A DNA stretch of 6,681 nucleotides, from positions 1 to 6,681 of the forward strand of contig JAPXLT010000259.1 in assembly GCA_033809415.1 (NCBI GenBank), written 5' to 3'. The notes beneath the pieces were generated by a model. That model was given only the letters and a program-made list of their open reading frames with translations. It was not told where the DNA came from and did no database searches. Positions 4,957-6,681 of this stretch are shown piece by piece. The translations under genes were made by a program, and so were the position numbers. Origin of the DNA: JAQVUB01 sp033809415 (GTDB lineage: Bacteria > Verrucomicrobiota > Lentisphaeria > Oligosphaerales > Oligosphaeraceae). Position 1 is the first letter of the stretch. The number at the start of each line of letters is the position of its first letter.

Positions 4957-5052
4957 GTGCCTTTACAAGGCACTGCCTTTGGGGGATTTCCCACCCCAGG
5001 CTAAAGCCTGGGGTTAAGCATAGTCAAACGCCTACGGCGTAATACGTTATGC
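4957..5052. repeat. Three consecutive hairpins in element B
   Basis: Hairpin 1 at 4957-4973 has arms GTGCCTT and AAGGCAC with loop TAC. Hairpin 2 at 4994-5013 has perfect 8-bp arms CCCCAGGC and GCCTGGGG with loop TAAA. Hairpin 3 at 5018-5052 is nested: outer GCATA/TATGC and inner ACGCC/GGCGT with loop TAC. This architecture resembles REP-type palindromic units. No transposase gene is present in the window. Confidence 0.8.
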
Positions 5053-5132
5053 CAATCCGCCGATCTGTCAGATAAAACAACCAATTCGACTGCAAATTCG
5101 CGTGCAATCTCATCCGTCAAAGCAGCAACCCC

Positions 5133-5182
5133 CTATAAAAATTTTCGTGCCTTTTCGTGTCTTTTCGTTGTTAAAAAATTAG
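5133..5182 (-). repeat. CACGAAAA-type intergenic repeat, copy 2 (minus orientation)
   Basis: On the minus strand it reads CTAATTTTTTAAC, three spaced CGAAAA blocks, then AAAATTTTTATAGGGGG. Positions 5138-5159 are an exact 22-bp inverted match to 6360-6381. It is also the right part of element B. Confidence 0.8.
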
Positions 5183-5243
5183 GTTGTGGGCGTCAGCCCA
5201 CGCCAAGTTTTCCCGTTCTATGGTATATTTTACGCCCATGAGT

Positions 5244-5260
5244 CTGACATTTTGCGTCAG
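5244..5260. promoter_or_regulatory. Palindrome CTGAC-N7-GTCAG (candidate operator of the WYL gene)
   Basis: CTGACATTTTGCGTCAG ends 6 nt before the candidate -35 box at 5267, a normal place for a regulator site. The TGAC-N7-GTCA arms and AT-rich centre match the palindromes at 2423-2439 and 3390-3404. WYL-domain regulators commonly bind inverted repeats near their own promoters, so autoregulation is a reasonable inference. Confidence 0.45.
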
Positions 5261-5266
5261 GGAGGT

Positions 5267-5294
5267 TTGTCATTTCAAAAAAAAGTGCTATTTT
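5267..5294 (+). promoter_or_regulatory. Candidate sigma70-type promoter for the WYL regulator
   Basis: TTGTCA (5267-5272) and TATTTT (5289-5294) are separated by 16 nt. A start of transcription near 5301 would give a leader of about 40 nt. The -10 box is formed by the first bases of the CACGAAAA-type repeat at 5288. Confidence 0.45.
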
Positions 5295-5332
5295 TTAACT
5301 ACGAACCATACGAAAAAGAAAAATTTCATAGG
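5288..5332 (+). repeat. CACGAAAA-type intergenic repeat, copy 3 (in the leader of the WYL gene)
   Basis: It reads CTATTTTTTAAC, then ACGAACCATACGAAAA, and ends AAATTTCATAGG. It is directly repeated at 6339-6390 and inverted relative to 5133-5182. Its end supplies the AGGAG (5330-5334) that serves as the ribosome binding site 7 nt before ATG at 5342. Confidence 0.75.
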
Positions 5333-5341
5333 AGAGGGATT

Positions 5342-6331
5342 ATGCCGGTCAATAAGAAACAGATTTTGCGGATGATCAAGCTGGTCGCTTTGTTGAAGCG
5401 CAACGCCTATCCCAACGCCACGACCTTTGTGAAAATCCTGCAGGAAGCCGACTTGATGGAGAATCTGAATATCGCCTGCACGGAACGCACGTTTATGCGG
5501 GACATCGCCACCCTGAGGCAGGATTTCAAGGCGCCGATCGAGTTCGACCACGTGCACAATGGCTATTGCCTGACGCGACCGGACTGGGAGTTCCAGGCGC
5601 CAATGCTGGCCGACGACGCCTTGCTGACTGCCATGCTGGGAGGCCGGGTGGCCGAGGATGTGCTGCCGTCCCCGCTGAAAGAGAAGGTGACTCGTGCGGT
5701 GGACAATCATCTGGCCGTCAGCGACACCTCCTTCTTCGACCGGACTTTTCTGGAATCGCTGCTGGTTGCATCCGGCAATAAAACGACCATTGTTCCGGAA
5801 ATCTTCGAGGCGCTTTTCCAGGCTTGGCGCAGACGCGTGGTCGTTCATCTGACCTATAAAAAGGGTAGTACTGGCGAAATCAAGGAATACGATTTCGAAC
5901 CGCATATCCTGGCGGCATTCAAAGGCAACTGGTATGTCAAGGGCTATCCCCGCCATGAAAAGAAGCCGGTCTGCCTGGCCATCTTCCGTATCCAGCAAGT
6001 ATGCAAGGGGAGCGGCACCTTCATGACCGATAAAAAACTGCTGGCGGACACCCGGAAGAATGGACTCTTCGACTACCCGAAAATCGAGGGGATCACAGTG
6101 CGCTGCGCTCCAGCAATTGCATATTATTTGTATGAACAGGAACGCGCAAAAAAACTGAAAATAACACCGCAGCAGGACGGCTCGCTAATAGTGGTTTTGC
6201 CGCCCTCTCCGGAATATGAGGCGCTGCGCTGGATCCTCGGCGAAGGAGGCAACGTGGAAGTCATGCAGCCCATCGAGTTGCGTAAAAAAGTGCATGACAT
6301 GGCGCAAAAATGCGCGGAAATAAACGCATGA
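5342..6331 (+). CDS. WYL-domain transcriptional regulator with N-terminal helix-turn-helix
   Basis: This 329-residue protein has the usual length and layout of WYL regulators. An N-terminal winged helix-turn-helix (about 5-78) ends in the typical TERTFMRDIATLRQDF...PI then NGYCLT pattern. A WYL domain (about 150-222) follows, with EPHILAAFKGNWYVKGY (WYV at 197-199 in place of Trp-Tyr-Leu) and the FRI motif with R216. A C-terminal WCX-like domain spans about 250-325. Family knowledge: WYL domains sense nucleic acid or nucleotide ligands, and such proteins repress or activate defence, DNA-damage and stress operons, usually as dimers. ATG at 5342 has AGGAG 7 nt upstream. A longer frame from 5186 is rejected because it runs through the promoter, palindrome and repeats. 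The gene diverges from the small-gene cluster and converges on the dehydrogenase gene. It is the only likely regulator in view. Codon use is GC-richer than the Hsp70 N-terminal region. Confidence 0.92.
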   Translation: MPVNKKQILRMIKLVALLKRNAYPNATTFVKILQEADLMENLNIACTERTFMRDIATLRQDFKAPIEFDHVHNGYCLTRPDWEFQAPMLADDALLTAMLGGRVAEDVLPSPLKEKVTRAVDNHLAVSDTSFFDRTFLESLLVASGNKTTIVPEIFEALFQAWRRRVVVHLTYKKGSTGEIKEYDFEPHILAAFKGNWYVKGYPRHEKKPVCLAIFRIQQVCKGSGTFMTDKKLLADTRKNGLFDYPKIEGITVRCAPAIAYYLYEQERAKKLKITPQQDGSLIVVLPPSPEYEALRWILGEGGNVEVMQPIELRKKVHDMAQKCAEINA

Positions 6332-6338
6332 CTAGATG

Positions 6339-6390
6339 CTATTTTTTAACCACGAACCACACGAAAAGGCACGAAAATTTTGTAGAGGTT
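6339..6390 (+). repeat. CACGAAAA-type intergenic repeat, copy 4
   Basis: Starts 7 nt after the WYL stop with CTATTTTTTAACCACGAACC, continues with CACGAAAA blocks, and ends AAAATTTTGTAGAGGTT. It is a direct copy of 5288-5332 and an inverted copy of 5133-5182 (22 exact bases, 6360-6381 against 5138-5159). It fills most of the gap between two convergent genes. Confidence 0.8.
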
Positions 6391-6412
6391 GATGGGGAAT
6401 CCGCCGTTGGTT

Positions 6413-6681
6413 TTACAGTGCGGCGAGGAGTGCATCGGTCATTTCCGTGGTGCTTGCGTTTCCGCCGATATCACGCGTTATGGCTTTGCCTTCTTTCAGC
6501 ACTTGTTGCAGTGCTGTCATAATCCTGTTTGCTTCGTCGATGCATCCGAGATGTTCGAGCATCATGGAGATTGCCCAGAAGGTGCCCATTGGGTTGGCTA
6601 TGCCTTTCCCGGCGATGTCGGGTGCAGAGCCATGGATTGGCTCGAACATGGAAGGATATTTGCCTTCGGGATTGATGTTTC
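6413..6681 (-). CDS. Beta-decarboxylating dehydrogenase, C-terminal part (tartrate/D-malate/isopropylmalate dehydrogenase family)
   Basis: The frame enters from the right edge and stops at TAA 6413-6415, giving the last 88 residues. It begins NINPEGKYPSMFEPIHGSAP and continues DIAGKGIANPMGTFW. HGSAPDIAGKGIANP is the coenzyme-binding loop of the isocitrate/isopropylmalate dehydrogenase family. The tail TRDIGGNASTTEMTDAL is the usual C-terminus. Family knowledge: these cytoplasmic enzymes oxidise and decarboxylate 2-hydroxy acids with NAD(P) and Mg2+ or Mn2+. The preceding NINPE and PSMFEP text fits tartrate/D-malate-type dehydrogenases better than typical LeuB, but the substrate cannot be settled from this fragment. 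It converges on the WYL gene with 81 nt between stops. It is probably a core metabolic gene next to the accessory block. No terminator hairpin is evident after its stop. Confidence 0.9.
   Translation of the reverse strand, partial: NINPEGKYPSMFEPIHGSAPDIAGKGIANPMGTFWAISMMLEHLGCIDEANRIMTALQQVLKEGKAITRDIGGNASTTEMTDALLAAL

Larger units (their letters stand above)
4923..5207. repeat. Composite palindromic intergenic element, copy B
   Basis: Aligns in order and orientation with copy A at 2469-2833, starting at CATTGGCA and ending at CGCCAAG. It lacks the expanded 9-bp array. The five small genes at 2848-4817 lie between the two copies, which are therefore direct repeats about 2.1 kb apart. Near its end, 5186-5201 is a further short hairpin (GTGGGC, loop GTCA, GCCCAC). 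On the minus strand this is followed by a T run, so it could act as a weak terminator. Confidence 0.75.
4818..5341. other. 524-bp gene-free divergent spacer
   Basis: This spacer lies between the leftward small-gene cluster and the rightward WYL regulator gene. From left to right it holds about 105 bp of AT-rich sequence that should contain the cluster promoter, composite palindromic element B, one inverted CACGAAAA-type repeat, a palindrome, a candidate plus-strand promoter, and a second CACGAAAA-type repeat that supplies the leader of the WYL gene. I found no RNA gene or additional protein gene in it. Confidence 0.65.

Noticed and set aside
5186..5341. A 52-codon N-terminal extension of the WYL protein
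   Set aside because: It would run through the palindrome, promoter and two repeats. The ATG at 5342 has a good ribosome site and gives the usual family length.
5288..5998. A 236-codon open frame on the minus strand inside the WYL gene
   Set aside because: It is the antisense shadow of the well-supported WYL coding sequence, with no family resemblance and no ribosome site.

Overview
The window looks like an accessory region of a bacterial chromosome with intermediate GC content (about 50-55% in most genes, clearly lower in part of one gene). All genes but one read leftward. The organism is inferred only from style. Long intergenic spacers carry several families of short palindromic repeats, a 9-bp GACCTGTCC tandem array and many copies of a repeat built on CACGAAAA. 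In my experience this combination suggests a Lentisphaerota/Kiritimatiellota/Verrucomicrobiota-type genome. No 16S rRNA or taxonomic marker is present, so this is tentative.

Layout from left to right. (1) Positions 1-2242 hold a tight two-gene minus-strand operon: a GrpE-like coiled-coil protein followed 4 nt later by an Hsp70-like protein. The Hsp70-like ATPase domain begins only after about 435 residues of unrelated, more AT-rich N-terminal sequence, and the gene runs off the left edge. (2) Positions 2243-2847 are a repeat-rich spacer containing a plausible promoter for the GrpE/Hsp70 operon. (3) Positions 2848-4817 hold five small minus-strand genes, nearly all with strong AGGAGG ribosome binding sites: a 68-residue charged protein, a 132-residue helical protein, a 217-residue zinc-ribbon protein, an 81-residue protein with two copies of a Cys/His zinc-binding unit, and a 67-residue membrane protein. 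I do not recognise these as a named system. (4) Positions 4818-5341 are a second repeat-rich spacer whose main element is a diverged direct copy of the one in region 2, so the five-gene cluster lies between two copies of one element. (5) Positions 5342-6331 encode a plus-strand WYL-domain transcriptional regulator. Its gene and promoter lie between exact 22-bp inverted repeats. (6) Positions 6413-6681 are the C-terminal end of a housekeeping-type beta-decarboxylating dehydrogenase (tartrate/D-malate/isopropylmalate dehydrogenase family), which probably marks the edge of the accessory block.

How the parts may work together: the GrpE-like/Hsp70-like pair should form a specialised chaperone ATPase with its own nucleotide exchange factor. 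The WYL protein is a candidate local regulator. A palindrome of the form TGAC-N7-GTCA occurs just upstream of the WYL promoter, upstream of the zinc-finger/membrane pair and upstream of the GrpE/Hsp70 operon, which would fit a common regulon. WYL regulators often control defence and stress loci, so an undescribed stress or defence locus is a reasonable hypothesis. Nothing in the sequence shows a function of that kind directly.
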